Shown: one piece after another, positions 1 through 7,214 of the stretch
How the letters are laid out: each line of letters starts with the position of its first letter
Numbering within the stretch: position 1 is the first letter of the stretch
Assembly: GCA_027001525.1 (NCBI GenBank)
Contig: JALTMR010000371.1
Location: 1-12,844, forward strand
Length of the DNA: 12,844 nt
Direction of reading: 5' to 3'
Source: Gammaproteobacteria bacterium
GTDB taxonomy: Bacteria > Pseudomonadota > Gammaproteobacteria > Tenderiales > Tenderiaceae
The notes under the pieces: model-generated
Seen by the model: only the letters and a program-made list of their open reading frames with translations
Told to the model about the DNA's origin: nothing
Database searches by the model: none
Made by a program: the position numbers and the translations under genes

Positions 1-152
1 AGATTATGACGCTGTTCGAGCAGTTTAATCAGGTGGGTGTGACGGTGTTGATCGCCTCTCACGATCTGGAGCTGATCAGCCGGTTGAAAAAGCGCATCCT
101 GGTTCTGCGTGAAGGGCGGATGATGGCTGACCAGACTTTCGGGGGCCGCTGA
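1..152 (+). CDS. ftsE: FtsE, cell-division ABC transporter ATPase (3' end only)
   Basis: This is the last 49 codons of an ABC ATPase; the first complete codon is at position 3 and the TGA stop is 150-152. The visible part holds the ABC switch (H-loop) motif in IASHDLELI and the usual C-terminal strand LVLREGRM. FtsE is the cytoplasmic ATPase that works with FtsX to activate septal peptidoglycan hydrolases. Assignment to FtsE rather than another ABC ATPase rests on the next gene, which is clearly ftsX. The stop overlaps the ftsX ATG in TGATG, so the two are probably translationally coupled. The Walker motifs lie outside the window. Confidence 0.9.
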   Translation, partial: IMTLFEQFNQVGVTVLIASHDLELISRLKKRILVLREGRMMADQTFGGR

Positions 153-1162
153 TGCGTCAATCCCGTCCGCGACAGGAGTCGCACAAGGAGGCATCGCCTC
201 GGCGTGGGTCGGCCGCCCAGCGGGGGGAGTCCGGCGTATTGAGCCGCCTGCGTAACTATTTTGCCCTCCACTTTCAGGTCTCCACCACCAGCCTGGCCAA
301 GCTGGCAGCGACCCCTTTCTCCAGCTTCATGACGGCCGCTGTGATTGCTATCGCCCTGGCGCTGCCAGCGGTGCTGCATGTGTTTCTCGACAAGGTGCAG
401 TCGCTGAGCGGCAGCTGGCGTGACTCGGCGCAGATTTCGCTTTTCCTGAACGAAGGGCTGTCTGAGAAGGCGGCGGCCGATTTTGCCGCTGAGTTGGGCA
501 CCTGGGACGAGATTGCCAATGTTGTTCACATTCCCCCCGATACCGCACTGGAGGAGTTTGCGGCCAGCGCGGGCATGGGAGACGCTCTGGCGCTGCTGGA
601 TGAGAATCCGCTCCCTAATGTGATTGTGGTGACACCGACCATGGCGCACAAAGCCCCGGCTCAGGTGAAGGCCTTGACGGCGCGGCTGAAAGAGGAGCTG
701 CAGGTGGATATTGCCCAGCTGGACCTGGAGTGGCTGGAGCGTCTGTACGGTCTGCTGGAGTTGGCTGACCGGGTGGTGGTGGTATTGAGCAGCCTGCTGG
801 CCGCAGCGGTGCTGTTTGTTATCGGCAATACCATCCGTCTGGCGATTCAGAGCCGGCGGGATGAGATCGAGGTGACCAAGTTGATCGGCGGCAGTGACGC
901 CTTTGTGCGGCGGCCTTTTCTCTACAGCGGTTGTTGGTATGGTCTGATGGGGGCGCTCATGGCCTGGGGGCTGGTCAATCTACTGCTGGCGCTGCTGGAT
1001 GACCCGGTACAACACCTGGCAACACTCTACGGCAGCGAGTTCAGGGTGGGGCTGGTGGATATCCAAACCACCTTGCTGCTGCTGATCAGTGGGCCACTGC
1101 TGGGGTGGTTGGGGGCGTGGTCTGCCGCAGGACGGCACATCCGGGCCATTGAGCCGCGTTAG
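152..1162 (+). CDS. ftsX: FtsX, cell-division permease-like protein
   Basis: The product has 336 residues; E. coli FtsX has 352. It is an inner-membrane protein that partners FtsE and passes ATPase-driven changes to periplasmic activators of murein hydrolases at the septum. Visible layout: a basic cytoplasmic N-terminus (1-57), TM1 at about 58-79, a large extracytoplasmic domain (about 80-205), then TM2 at about 207-229, TM3 at about 257-281 and TM4 at about 304-326. The segment after TM2, with RRDEIEVTKLIGGSDAFVRRPF (238-256 region), is the typical FtsX cytoplasmic loop. The ATG is fixed by its 1-nt overlap with the ftsE stop. The ftsE-ftsX-rpoH order is typical of gammaproteobacteria. No intrinsic terminator is seen after the gene. 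Confidence 0.95.
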   Translation: MRQSRPRQESHKEASPRRGSAAQRGESGVLSRLRNYFALHFQVSTTSLAKLAATPFSSFMTAAVIAIALALPAVLHVFLDKVQSLSGSWRDSAQISLFLNEGLSEKAAADFAAELGTWDEIANVVHIPPDTALEEFAASAGMGDALALLDENPLPNVIVVTPTMAHKAPAQVKALTARLKEELQVDIAQLDLEWLERLYGLLELADRVVVVLSSLLAAAVLFVIGNTIRLAIQSRRDEIEVTKLIGGSDAFVRRPFLYSGCWYGLMGALMAWGLVNLLLALLDDPVQHLATLYGSEFRVGLVDIQTTLLLLISGPLLGWLGAWSAAGRHIRAIEPR

Positions 1163-1173
1163 CGGCAGCTTGA

Positions 1174-1203
1174 GGAACTTTCTTAAGCGTTCGCGCTCCT
1201 ATA
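1174..1203 (+). promoter_or_regulatory. Candidate sigma-E promoter of rpoH
   Basis: A perfect match to the sigma-E -35 consensus, GGAACTT, lies at 1174-1180. After a 16-nt spacer comes a -10-like TCCTATA at 1197-1203. E. coli rpoH has a sigma-E promoter (P3) with the same 16-nt arrangement, so envelope stress probably feeds into heat-shock sigma synthesis here too. TATAGT at 1200-1205 overlaps the -10 and also resembles a sigma-70 -10, but no good sigma-70 -35 lies at the right distance. The -10 match is imperfect, so this is a candidate. Confidence 0.6.
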
Positions 1204-1231
1204 GTCAGGATGCTAAAATAACAACAAAAAT

Positions 1232-1258
1232 GGGCCGGGAGCTTGCCAAGCGGGGCCC
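1232..1258 (+). other. Imperfect hairpin in the rpoH 5' leader
   Basis: An outer stem GGGCC (1232-1236) pairs with GGCCC (1254-1258), and an inner stem GCTT (1241-1244) pairs with AAGC (1248-1251), with a GCC loop and an asymmetric internal loop. No T-run follows, so it is not a terminator of ftsX. If transcription starts near 1208 it sits in the rpoH leader about 45 nt before the ATG. Any regulatory role is inference. Confidence 0.4.
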
Positions 1259-1303
1259 TAGCGTCTATGTCTGAAGAGCTAAATTTTATGGGGTACAGAG
1301 ATT

Positions 1304-2155
1304 ATGAGTAACAGTATGACTGTGGAGCTTGCGCTACCCACTGGTAGTCTGGAAGCCTACCAGGCGGCCGTTGCCCAGATACCGGTATTGAGTGCCGATG
1401 AGGAGCGTGAACTGGCAACACGGCTACGGGAAGATAACGACCTGGAAGCTGCTCGCAGGCTGGTGTTGTCCCATCTGCGTTTTGTTGCTTACATCGCTCG
1501 CGGTTACAAGGGCTACGGGTTGCCGGAAGCCGATCTGATTCAGGAAGGCAGTATTGGCCTGATGAAGGCGGTGAAGCGTTTTGATCCGACGATGAATGTA
1601 CGCCTCGCTTCCTTTGCTGTGCATTGGATTAAAGCGGAGATTCACGAGTATGTGCTGCGTAACTGGCGTATCGTCAAAGTGGCGACGACCAAGGCGCAGC
1701 GTAAGCTTTTCTTCAATCTGCGTAAAAATCGTGCCCGCCTGGGTTGGATGACGCAGGATGAGGTGAACACTCTGGCCGCCGACCTGGGGGTAACGCCCGA
1801 AAATGTGATGGAGATGGAGACACGCCTTAACGCGAACGATGCCGCTTTTGATCCGGCGGTCAGTGACCGGGATGATGACGCCTTTATCTCCCCGGCCGGG
1901 TATCTGGCGGACCAGCGCCCCGATCCTGCTGAGGCCCTGGAGGGCCAGCAGTGGCAGGCGCACAACGAGCAGCAGCTAAATGCTGCATTGTCTCAGCTCG
2001 ATGAGCGCAGCCTCGATATTCTGCAAAGCCGTTGGATGCAGGAGAAGAAGGCGACGTTGCATGAGCTGGCGGACAAGTACGGTGTTTCTGCCGAACGTAT
2101 CAGGCAGCTTGAGAACAACGCGATCAAAAAACTGAAGGTGTCGATGGCCGCGTGA
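1304..2155 (+). CDS. rpoH: RNA polymerase sigma factor RpoH (sigma-32)
   Basis: The product has 283 residues; E. coli RpoH has 284. It directs RNA polymerase to heat-shock promoters for chaperones and proteases. Region 2 is at about 48-125, with [18 protein letters not shown] and [19 protein letters not shown] nearly as in E. coli. The RpoH box, [10 protein letters not shown], is at 132-141, which separates it from other sigma-70 family members. Region 4 has the helix-turn-helix [20 protein letters not shown] at about 251-270. The ribosome binding site before ATG 1304 is weak. The leader carries a hairpin, and a candidate sigma-E promoter lies upstream. A strong terminator follows the stop. 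Confidence 0.97.
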   Translation: MSNSMTVELALPTGSLEAYQAAVAQIPVLSADEERELATRLREDNDLEAARRLVLSHLRFVAYIARGYKGYGLPEADLIQEGSIGLMKAVKRFDPTMNVRLASFAVHWIKAEIHEYVLRNWRIVKVATTKAQRKLFFNLRKNRARLGWMTQDEVNTLAADLGVTPENVMEMETRLNANDAAFDPAVSDRDDDAFISPAGYLADQRPDPAEALEGQQWQAHNEQQLNAALSQLDERSLDILQSRWMQEKKATLHELADKYGVSAERIRQLENNAIKKLKVSMAA

Positions 2156-2189
2156 ATAAACGCTGTTTCGGACGATGACGTACGTTGAG

Positions 2190-2212
2190 AACGGGCCTTT
2201 TGGCCCGTTTTT
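2190..2212 (+). terminator. Intrinsic terminator after rpoH
   Basis: An 8-bp perfect stem, AACGGGCC (2190-2197) with GGCCCGTT (2202-2209), closes a TTTT loop and runs into a T-rich tract (2208-2212, then GC and TTTT). It lies 34 nt after the rpoH stop. It argues against the next gene starting upstream of it. Confidence 0.93.
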
Positions 2213-2321
2213 GCTTTTCTGTATCTTGCTTTCGGGGGGGATTGCGCAGACTATTTCAGCCACACTCGAACGAATAGATACTGCTTTGGTCCAGACAGGA
2301 ACAGACAAGAGAGGAGGGGCT

Positions 2322-2969
2322 ATGGGGGGCTGTAGTGTTATCAGGCGGTGTCTGCTGGGTGGTCTGTTGTCTTTTTTCCTGGCCATACCGGCTGTTGCCG
2401 CCAGTATTTCAACGGAGTTGAAAGAGGGTGAGGGGCTGTTTGCCGAAGCGCTTCAGGGGGATAAGCGCGCACATCGAAAAGCACAAAAGAAATTTCGCGC
2501 GGCAGAACGCAAACACCCGGGGCATCCGCTGGTGAATGCCTATCTGGGGGCGTTGATTGCCCTGCAGGGCCGTGAGGCGCTCAGGCCCGAGGAAAAGAGA
2601 CGGCTGAATGACCAGGCCCTGGTTAAGCTGGATGCGGCGCTCGATGCCATCACCAAGCACAGAAATGATGTGGTCGTGGTGTTAAAGACGAAGCTGGTCA
2701 TTGCCCAGACTCAGGTTAATTTACCCCCGTTTTTCAATCGCTTGGTTGAAGGCAGAAAGCTGGTGGAGGAGCTGATGGCTGATGAGTTCTTCTCTGTCAT
2801 GCCGGCTCGTTTTCAGGCCGCAGCGTACGCAACCGCTGCCCGGTATGCGGAGAAACAGGGGCATGATGAGGACTACGAACGCTATCTTTCCCAAGTGATG
2901 GGTAGCGCACCGGCAAGTCAGGATGCCGAGCAGGCAAGGCGCCTGCTCAAGCGCCTGGGTGGGCTTTAA
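2322..2969 (+). CDS. Exported protein with TPR-like helical repeats, function unknown
   Basis: The product has 215 residues from ATG 2322. That start has a strong ribosome binding site (AGGAGG at 2312-2317) and begins a signal peptide: basic RR near residue 8, a hydrophobic core at 11-22, and probable cleavage after AVAA near 27. An earlier in-frame ATG at 2175 is rejected because it would place the rpoH terminator inside the gene. The mature part is charged and helical, with alternating Ala, Leu and Lys spacing like tetratricopeptide repeats (about 37-63, 67-83, 95-114 and 160-212). No catalytic motif is seen. It is probably a periplasmic scaffold or binding protein, but no family is recognised. 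It converges on bioD with 19 nt between the stops. Confidence 0.75.
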   Translation: MGGCSVIRRCLLGGLLSFFLAIPAVAASISTELKEGEGLFAEALQGDKRAHRKAQKKFRAAERKHPGHPLVNAYLGALIALQGREALRPEEKRRLNDQALVKLDAALDAITKHRNDVVVVLKTKLVIAQTQVNLPPFFNRLVEGRKLVEELMADEFFSVMPARFQAAAYATAARYAEKQGHDEDYERYLSQVMGSAPASQDAEQARRLLKRLGGL

Positions 2970-2988
2970 CTTTCGGTCTGGTGCAGCA

Positions 2989-3711
2989 TTAGAGTAGCCA
3001 GTCCGGCCGCTGGCTGTTTGCTTCCGGAGGGAGCGTCAGATGGTCTGCAATGGTGGCTGCATCGAGCGAGCCGAGGTGGGGTATCCTGCCCAGCAGGGGG
3101 GCGTCGAGACGCTGCTCCAGCGTCGCTATGTTCTCTTCCAGTCGGGGCATCTCCGGGGTGATCCGGTTGGCGACCCAGCCCGCCAGCGCCAGCCCCCTTG
3201 CCCGAATTGTTTCAGCGCTAAGCAGGGCGTGGTTAATGCAGCCAAGGCGCATCCCCACCACCAGAATGACGGGCAGCGTTAACCGCTGGGCCAGATCGGC
3301 CATGGTCTGAAAGTCGTTCAGGGGAACAAGCCAGCCGCCCGCACCTTCAACCACGACACAGTCACTTTTCCCGGCAATGGCCAGGTAGTGTTGATAGAGG
3401 GTTTCGATGTCGATGCGAAGCCCTGCTTCGTCTGCCGCAATGTGGGGGGCGATGGCGGGCTCAAGGGCGTAGGGATTAAGCGCATGGTAGCCCAGCTTGA
3501 GGGAAGCCTGTTGCTGTAGCAGCTCGGCATCTTCATTGCGCAGGCCTTCGGCGGTGGGGTGGCAGCCAGCGGCGACGGGTTTCATTACCCCTACTGACTT
3601 GCCCTGGCGTTTCAACTGCTCCACCAGCCCCAGGCTGACCCAGGTCTTGCCGACATCCGTGTCGGTACCCGTGACAAAAAAACCGCGCGGCACCTCGTGG
3701 TTTTGTCCCAT
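2989..3711 (-). CDS. bioD: Dethiobiotin synthetase BioD
   Basis: BioD closes the ureido ring of dethiobiotin from 7,8-diaminopelargonate, CO2 and ATP in the cytoplasm. The product is 240 residues from the ATG at 3711 (E. coli 225). An in-frame GTG one codon upstream is possible, but the ATG overlaps the upstream TGA as TGATG. Counting from the ATG, the P-loop GTDTDVGKT is at 15-23, the KPVAAG active-site segment at 44-49, VEGAGGW at 121-127 and VGMRLGCINHA at about 152-162. All of these match E. coli BioD closely. It is the last gene of the bio operon. No terminator was found in the short gap to the convergent gene. Confidence 0.96.
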   Translation of the reverse strand: MGQNHEVPRGFFVTGTDTDVGKTWVSLGLVEQLKRQGKSVGVMKPVAAGCHPTAEGLRNEDAELLQQQASLKLGYHALNPYALEPAIAPHIAADEAGLRIDIETLYQHYLAIAGKSDCVVVEGAGGWLVPLNDFQTMADLAQRLTLPVILVVGMRLGCINHALLSAETIRARGLALAGWVANRITPEMPRLEENIATLEQRLDAPLLGRIPHLGSLDAATIADHLTLPPEANSQRPDWLL

Positions 3712-4226
3712 CACTCTTCGAGCACTTTCAAGCCCGGGTTCGGGAATTTTTCGACGATGGCTTTACCCAGTTTGCCCTGGCTGGCCTGGTGCATGGAGTC
3801 GGATTCCATAATGATCAGCCCGAGCACGGTCACCATGATGGGAAGAATGCCCGCACCGCCGATAAAGGCCATCACTGCAATCTGCATCATGCCCAGGTAG
3901 GTGTAACCAACCCAACCCAGTGCAGACACGATCACCAGCAGCGATAACATGCCGATGAACACGCGTGCGCGCTTGGCGGCCATCTGCCAGTGACACTTCA
4001 CGAACCAGTCCTCATCGCCTTGCAGTGCTTTTTTTGCCCGCCACAGGATGTAAATCAAAATGCTGGCCGACATGATGGGCATGGCGATAATGGGGTGGGG
4101 TAGCGATTTGGCGATGCCCAGGGCGGCGACAAACCAGAGGATGTGGACGGCGACCAGATTGATCAGAAAAATTTCGTGCGGGATTTTTGCTCTTTTGCGC
4201 TGTTGCTCACTGACTTCAAACTGCAT
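3711..4226 (-). CDS. Four-helix inner-membrane protein in the bio operon, function unknown
   Basis: The product has 171 residues. It has four predicted membrane helices at about 19-39, 45-63, 88-110 and 114-140, a charged N-terminus (QQRKRAK) and a charged C-terminal tail, so both ends are probably cytoplasmic. A short polar loop with GDEDWFVKCHWQ lies between helices 2 and 3. No transporter or enzyme signature is recognised; in particular it does not look like BioY. A good ribosome binding site (GGAG, 7 nt before the ATG) supports the start. The stop overlaps the bioD start, so it is probably translated with bioD. The 116-nt gap behind bioC could hold its own promoter, but none is convincing. 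Confidence 0.85.
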   Translation of the reverse strand: MQFEVSEQQRKRAKIPHEIFLINLVAVHILWFVAALGIAKSLPHPIIAMPIMSASILIYILWRAKKALQGDEDWFVKCHWQMAAKRARVFIGMLSLLVIVSALGWVGYTYLGMMQIAVMAFIGGAGILPIMVTVLGLIIMESDSMHQASQGKLGKAIVEKFPNPGLKVLEE

Positions 4227-4301
4227 GATTAACTCCGAAGTTTTTTCCGCCGGTTCAGGGCGAAGAGGGGGGGTAAACTTCCAAAATATCCGCCAATATT
4301 A

Positions 4302-4322
4302 GCACCGATGCGGTGCCATCGG
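4302..4322 (-). other. Two overlapping, mutually exclusive hairpins after bioC
   Basis: In the gap between bioC and the membrane-protein gene, 4302-4307 can pair with 4311-4316 (GCACCG with CGGTGC, 3-nt loop). Alternatively, 4305-4310 can pair with 4317-4322 (CCGATG with CATCGG, 6-nt loop). On the - strand transcript neither is followed by a T-run, so a terminator call is not supported. A processing or stability role is possible but unproven. Confidence 0.35.
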
Positions 4323-4342
4323 CATGCTTCATATTGTCGCAC

Positions 4343-5230
4343 TCAGGTTCTTTTAAGCTGTGACAGCGGGATCTGTATCGTGCCATCGTCCATGTGCTGC
4401 TGCGTCTCCGAAGGCCTGCCCCAGGCGTGGCCGTAGATGACTTCGTAAGTCACGGGCAGGGTGTTGCCGGCATCACGAAATTGTTCGTAGGCCGCGAGCA
4501 TCTTTTTCAGCTTCGTTTTTCCGGTGAGGCCATGGTTGCGCCCCGAGGTGACGTTGTGAGCACCAATGCCCTTGAGTTCACGCATAAGCGTTTTGGCATC
4601 GCCATAGGTGAGGGTGATGTGCTCCGTATCCATGACCGGGTCGCAGACCCTGGCGCGCATCAGTGCATCCCCAATGTCGTGCATGTCGATGAAGGCGTTG
4701 ACGTGTACGGCGTTGTCTACCGCCGCCCAGGCCTGGCGCAGTTCGGTCAGGGTGTCGGGGCCAAAGGTGGTGAACATGAGCAGGCCGTCGGGGCGCAGGA
4801 CTCGGTGAAACTCAGTGAACGCGGCATCGAGATTCTGGCACCATTGCAGGGTGACGTTGGAGAAGATCATGTCGACGCTGTTGTCGGCAAGGGGCAATTG
4901 CTCGGCATCGCCGCAGAGAAAACGGCGCTTGCCAAAGCGGCGGCCCCAGGCAGAGAGTTTGCTGCGGGCCTGGTGGATCATGCCGGGGGCCAGGTCGAGG
5001 GAGACCACTTCGGCCTGCCTGTAACGCTGGCTCAGGCGTTCGCTCCAGGTGCCTGTGCCGCAGCCTACGTCGAGGATGCGGCGGGGTTCGAGTTTGATGA
5101 GGTCGAGGCGCTCCAGAAGGCGGTTGCCGATCTCTTTTTGCAGCACGGCGAGTTCGTCGTAATCAGGTGCTGCCTTGCTGAATGCCTCGCGTACCCGGCG
5201 TTTGTCGAGGTTATATCGGTCGGAATCCAT
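4343..5230 (-). CDS. bioC: Malonyl-ACP O-methyltransferase BioC
   Basis: BioC methylates the free carboxyl of malonyl-ACP with S-adenosylmethionine, which lets the fatty-acid enzymes extend it to pimeloyl-ACP methyl ester. The product has 295 residues. The class I methyltransferase glycine motif LDVGCGTGTW is at 53-62, an acidic residue after strand 2 at D79, and GDAEQLPLADNSVDMIFSN at about 107-125. BioC-type features are FGPDTLTELRQAW (156-168) and YGHAWGRP (266-273). It is longer than E. coli BioC, mainly at the C-terminus. The ATG overlaps the bioH stop as TAATG. Confidence 0.95.
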   Translation of the reverse strand: MDSDRYNLDKRRVREAFSKAAPDYDELAVLQKEIGNRLLERLDLIKLEPRRILDVGCGTGTWSERLSQRYRQAEVVSLDLAPGMIHQARSKLSAWGRRFGKRRFLCGDAEQLPLADNSVDMIFSNVTLQWCQNLDAAFTEFHRVLRPDGLLMFTTFGPDTLTELRQAWAAVDNAVHVNAFIDMHDIGDALMRARVCDPVMDTEHITLTYGDAKTLMRELKGIGAHNVTSGRNHGLTGKTKLKKMLAAYEQFRDAGNTLPVTYEVIYGHAWGRPSETQQHMDDGTIQIPLSQLKRT

Positions 5231-5997
5231 TATTGTTGGCTCAGTGAAAATTCAAGTTCACTCAAAAATATCTCGAGATGAGAAAGAAAAGGGGCGTGCC
5301 CTGCGCCGGCAATGGTGCGGCAGCGGGCCTGGGGCAGCAGCGTATGCATCGCCCTGGCCGCCTTGATCGGCACCAGCATGTCGCGCTCGCCAAAAAAGAG
5401 GTGGCAGGGGCAGTTGAGTTGATTCAGTTGGGGACGCAGGTTGCTGGTACGCAAAATTTCCAGCCCCAGCCGCAAGGCCTCCGGCGCAGGCTGGGGGCGG
5501 CTGGCCACTTGTTGCTGGATCAGGCGCAGGAGTTCGCGTTCATTCTCCGTGCCGCGCACTTGCAGGGCGAGAAAGCGTTTCAGCGTGGCGGGGTAGTTCT
5601 CCTGCAGGTGGTCGGCAAAGCCGCTCAGCGTGCCGCGCGGCATGGCATCGGGCCAGTCGTCACCGCGGACAAACTGAGGCAGACTGGCGACGGTAACCAG
5701 CGTGTTGACCGCTTGAGGCTGCTGGATAGCCGCCTGCATGGCGACCATGCCTCCCAGCGACCAGCCGACCCAGGTGGCCGGCTGCGGTACGTCGTCCATC
5801 ACCATCCGGGCGAGCCGGGGCAGGTCAAAGCCGCCCGCCGGCATGGGGCTGTTGCCGTGGCCGGGCAGGTCAACGCGGGTGACGCGATAGCGCTGAGCCA
5901 ATCGCTCCGCCACTGCGGCCCAGATGCCGCCGTGCATTCCCCAGCCGTGGATCAGCACGATGTCTGCCCCCTGCCCCTGCTGCTCCTGATAGATCAT
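5230..5997 (-). CDS. bioH: Pimeloyl-ACP methyl ester carboxylesterase BioH
   Basis: BioH removes the methyl group that BioC added, releasing pimeloyl-ACP for BioF. The product has 255 residues (E. coli 256) and an alpha/beta-hydrolase fold. The oxyanion segment [10 protein letters not shown] is at 17-26. The nucleophile elbow GWSLGG puts the serine at S80, and the acid D206 (in GERDMLVP) and base H234 (in GAGHAPF) complete the triad. The spacing matches the S82-D207-H235 triad of E. coli BioH. The DLPGHGNS and [13 protein letters not shown] segments are also typical. It overlaps bioF by 4 nt (ATGA) and bioC by 1 nt. Confidence 0.95.
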   Translation of the reverse strand: MIYQEQQGQGADIVLIHGWGMHGGIWAAVAERLAQRYRVTRVDLPGHGNSPMPAGGFDLPRLARMVMDDVPQPATWVGWSLGGMVAMQAAIQQPQAVNTLVTVASLPQFVRGDDWPDAMPRGTLSGFADHLQENYPATLKRFLALQVRGTENERELLRLIQQQVASRPQPAPEALRLGLEILRTSNLRPQLNQLNCPCHLFFGERDMLVPIKAARAMHTLLPQARCRTIAGAGHAPFLSHLEIFLSELEFSLSQQ

Positions 5998-7142
5998 GCC
6001 ACTGCCTCCAGTGCATTCAGTAGTTGGTCGATCTGCTGCTCGGTGTGGTTAGCAGAGAAGGTGATGCGCAGTCGCGCGGTGCCGTCAGGTACGGTAGGCG
6101 GGCGAATGGCTCCGATCAGAATGTCTTGCTGCAACAGGGCTTCGCTCATGGCAACCGCTTTGGCGCTGTTGCCGATCAGCAAAGGCTGGATGGGGGTGGT
6201 GGAGTCCATCAGCGTCAGCCCCAGCTGGGTGGCACCCTGTCGAAACCGTTTGATGAGTGTCTGAAGTTTCTGCCGTCGCCACTCTTCGGCCTGGAGCAGC
6301 TTCAGGCTGGTGCGGGTGGCCTCGGCTACGGCGGGAGGCAGGGCGGTGGTGTAGATGTAGGTGCGGGCGTGCTGGATCAGGTACTCAATTAACGTCTCGC
6401 TGCCTGCGACAAAGGCACCGAAGGTGCCAAAGGCCTTGCCCAAGGTTCCCATGAGGATGGGGCACTGGTCATGGTCCAGGCCATAGTGATCCAGCGTACC
6501 ACGCCCCTGTCGGCCCAATACGCCAAGGCCGTGGGCATCGTCCACCATCAGCCAGGCGTCGTGTTGGCTGGCGCATTGAGCCAGTTGGGGCAGGGCTGCA
6601 AGGTCACCATCCATGCTGAAAACCGCGTCGCTGACCACCAGCCTGGTGTCGCTCGTAGACGCCGCCAGCCTGGTGGCCAGGGCGGTGACGCTGTTGTGGG
6701 CATAGCGTTGCATACGGGCCTGGCAGAGGCGGGCCGCGTCGAGTAGCGACGCATGGTTGAGGCGGTCTTCGAAGAGAGAGTCGCCTCGTTTGCATAGTGC
6801 GGCGATGGTGCCCAGGTTAGCCATGTAGCCGGTGGAAAAAAGCAGTGTCCGTGGCCGTCCGAGAAAGTCGGCCAGCTCCTCCTCCAGTGCATGGTGGGCG
6901 CTGCTGTGGCCACTCACCAGGTGGGAGGCGCCACTGCCCACGCCCCAGCGGCTGGCCCCCTGTTGCATGGCGGCGACTACCGCCGGGTGGTTGGCCAGGC
7001 CCAGGTAGTCGTTGCTGCAGAAGGCGAGGTGCTCCTGGCCGTTGATCAGGGCGCGGGTGCCCGTGGTGCTATCGAGCGTGCGGCGGTGGCGATAGAGGTT
7101 TTCGCGCTGTCGCCGGGCCAGTTCGGTGGAGAGGTTGAGCAT
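5994..7142 (-). CDS. bioF: 8-amino-7-oxononanoate synthase BioF
   Basis: BioF is a PLP enzyme that condenses pimeloyl-ACP with L-alanine to give 8-amino-7-oxononanoate. From the ATG at 7142 the product has 382 residues (E. coli 384). The lysine in GTLGKAFG is then K236, the same number as the E. coli PLP lysine, which supports this start. Other family segments are [12 protein letters not shown] (about 42-53), [12 protein letters not shown] (about 69-80), the PLP aspartate segment MVDDAHGLG and the C-terminal [17 protein letters not shown] 27 nt further upstream is also in frame but lies inside a hairpin. Oddly, the ATG has no Shine-Dalgarno sequence: a run of nine C residues lies 4 nt before it. 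Confidence 0.95.
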   Translation of the reverse strand: MLNLSTELARRQRENLYRHRRTLDSTTGTRALINGQEHLAFCSNDYLGLANHPAVVAAMQQGASRWGVGSGASHLVSGHSSAHHALEEELADFLGRPRTLLFSTGYMANLGTIAALCKRGDSLFEDRLNHASLLDAARLCQARMQRYAHNSVTALATRLAASTSDTRLVVSDAVFSMDGDLAALPQLAQCASQHDAWLMVDDAHGLGVLGRQGRGTLDHYGLDHDQCPILMGTLGKAFGTFGAFVAGSETLIEYLIQHARTYIYTTALPPAVAEATRTSLKLLQAEEWRRQKLQTLIKRFRQGATQLGLTLMDSTTPIQPLLIGNSAKAVAMSEALLQQDILIGAIRPPTVPDGTARLRITFSANHTEQQIDQLLNALEAVA

Positions 7143-7146
7143 AGTC

Positions 7147-7155
7147 GGGGGGGGG
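7147..7155. repeat. G9/C9 homopolymer just upstream of the bioF start
   Basis: Nine consecutive G on the + strand (nine C in the bioF message) end 4 nt before the bioF ATG, where a Shine-Dalgarno sequence would be expected. Tracts this long are prone to slippage in replication and to sequencing error. Confidence 0.8.
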
Positions 7156-7158
7156 CAG

Positions 7159-7194
7159 GCCCATCGCACCGGCCAGGCTGCCGGTTCGATGGGC
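7159..7194 (-). other. Long hairpin between bioB and bioF
   Basis: GCCCATCG (7159-7166) pairs with CGATGGGC (7187-7194), and ACCGGC (7168-7173) with GCCGGT (7180-7185). This makes a 14-bp stem broken by one 1x1 mismatch, with a 6-nt loop (7174-7179). On the bio message it lies 20 nt after the bioB stop and is followed by a C-tract, not a T-run. It is therefore more likely a stability, processing or translation-control element than a terminator. Confidence 0.65.
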
Positions 7195-7214
7195 TGGCTG
7201 TGTGAATGAATGGG

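Noticed and set aside
1243..1271. Sigma-70-like promoter TTGCCA-N17-TATGTC before rpoH
   Set aside because: The -10 match is poor and the -35 lies within the leader hairpin. The sigma-E-like site upstream is clearly better.
2175..2321. Upstream ATG extending the exported TPR-like protein by 49 codons
   Set aside because: The extension would encode the rpoH terminator and put the signal peptide in the middle of the protein. ATG 2322 has a strong ribosome binding site.
7159..7194. Hairpin read as an intrinsic terminator
   Set aside because: No T-run follows on either strand, and the bioF gene directly downstream needs transcription.
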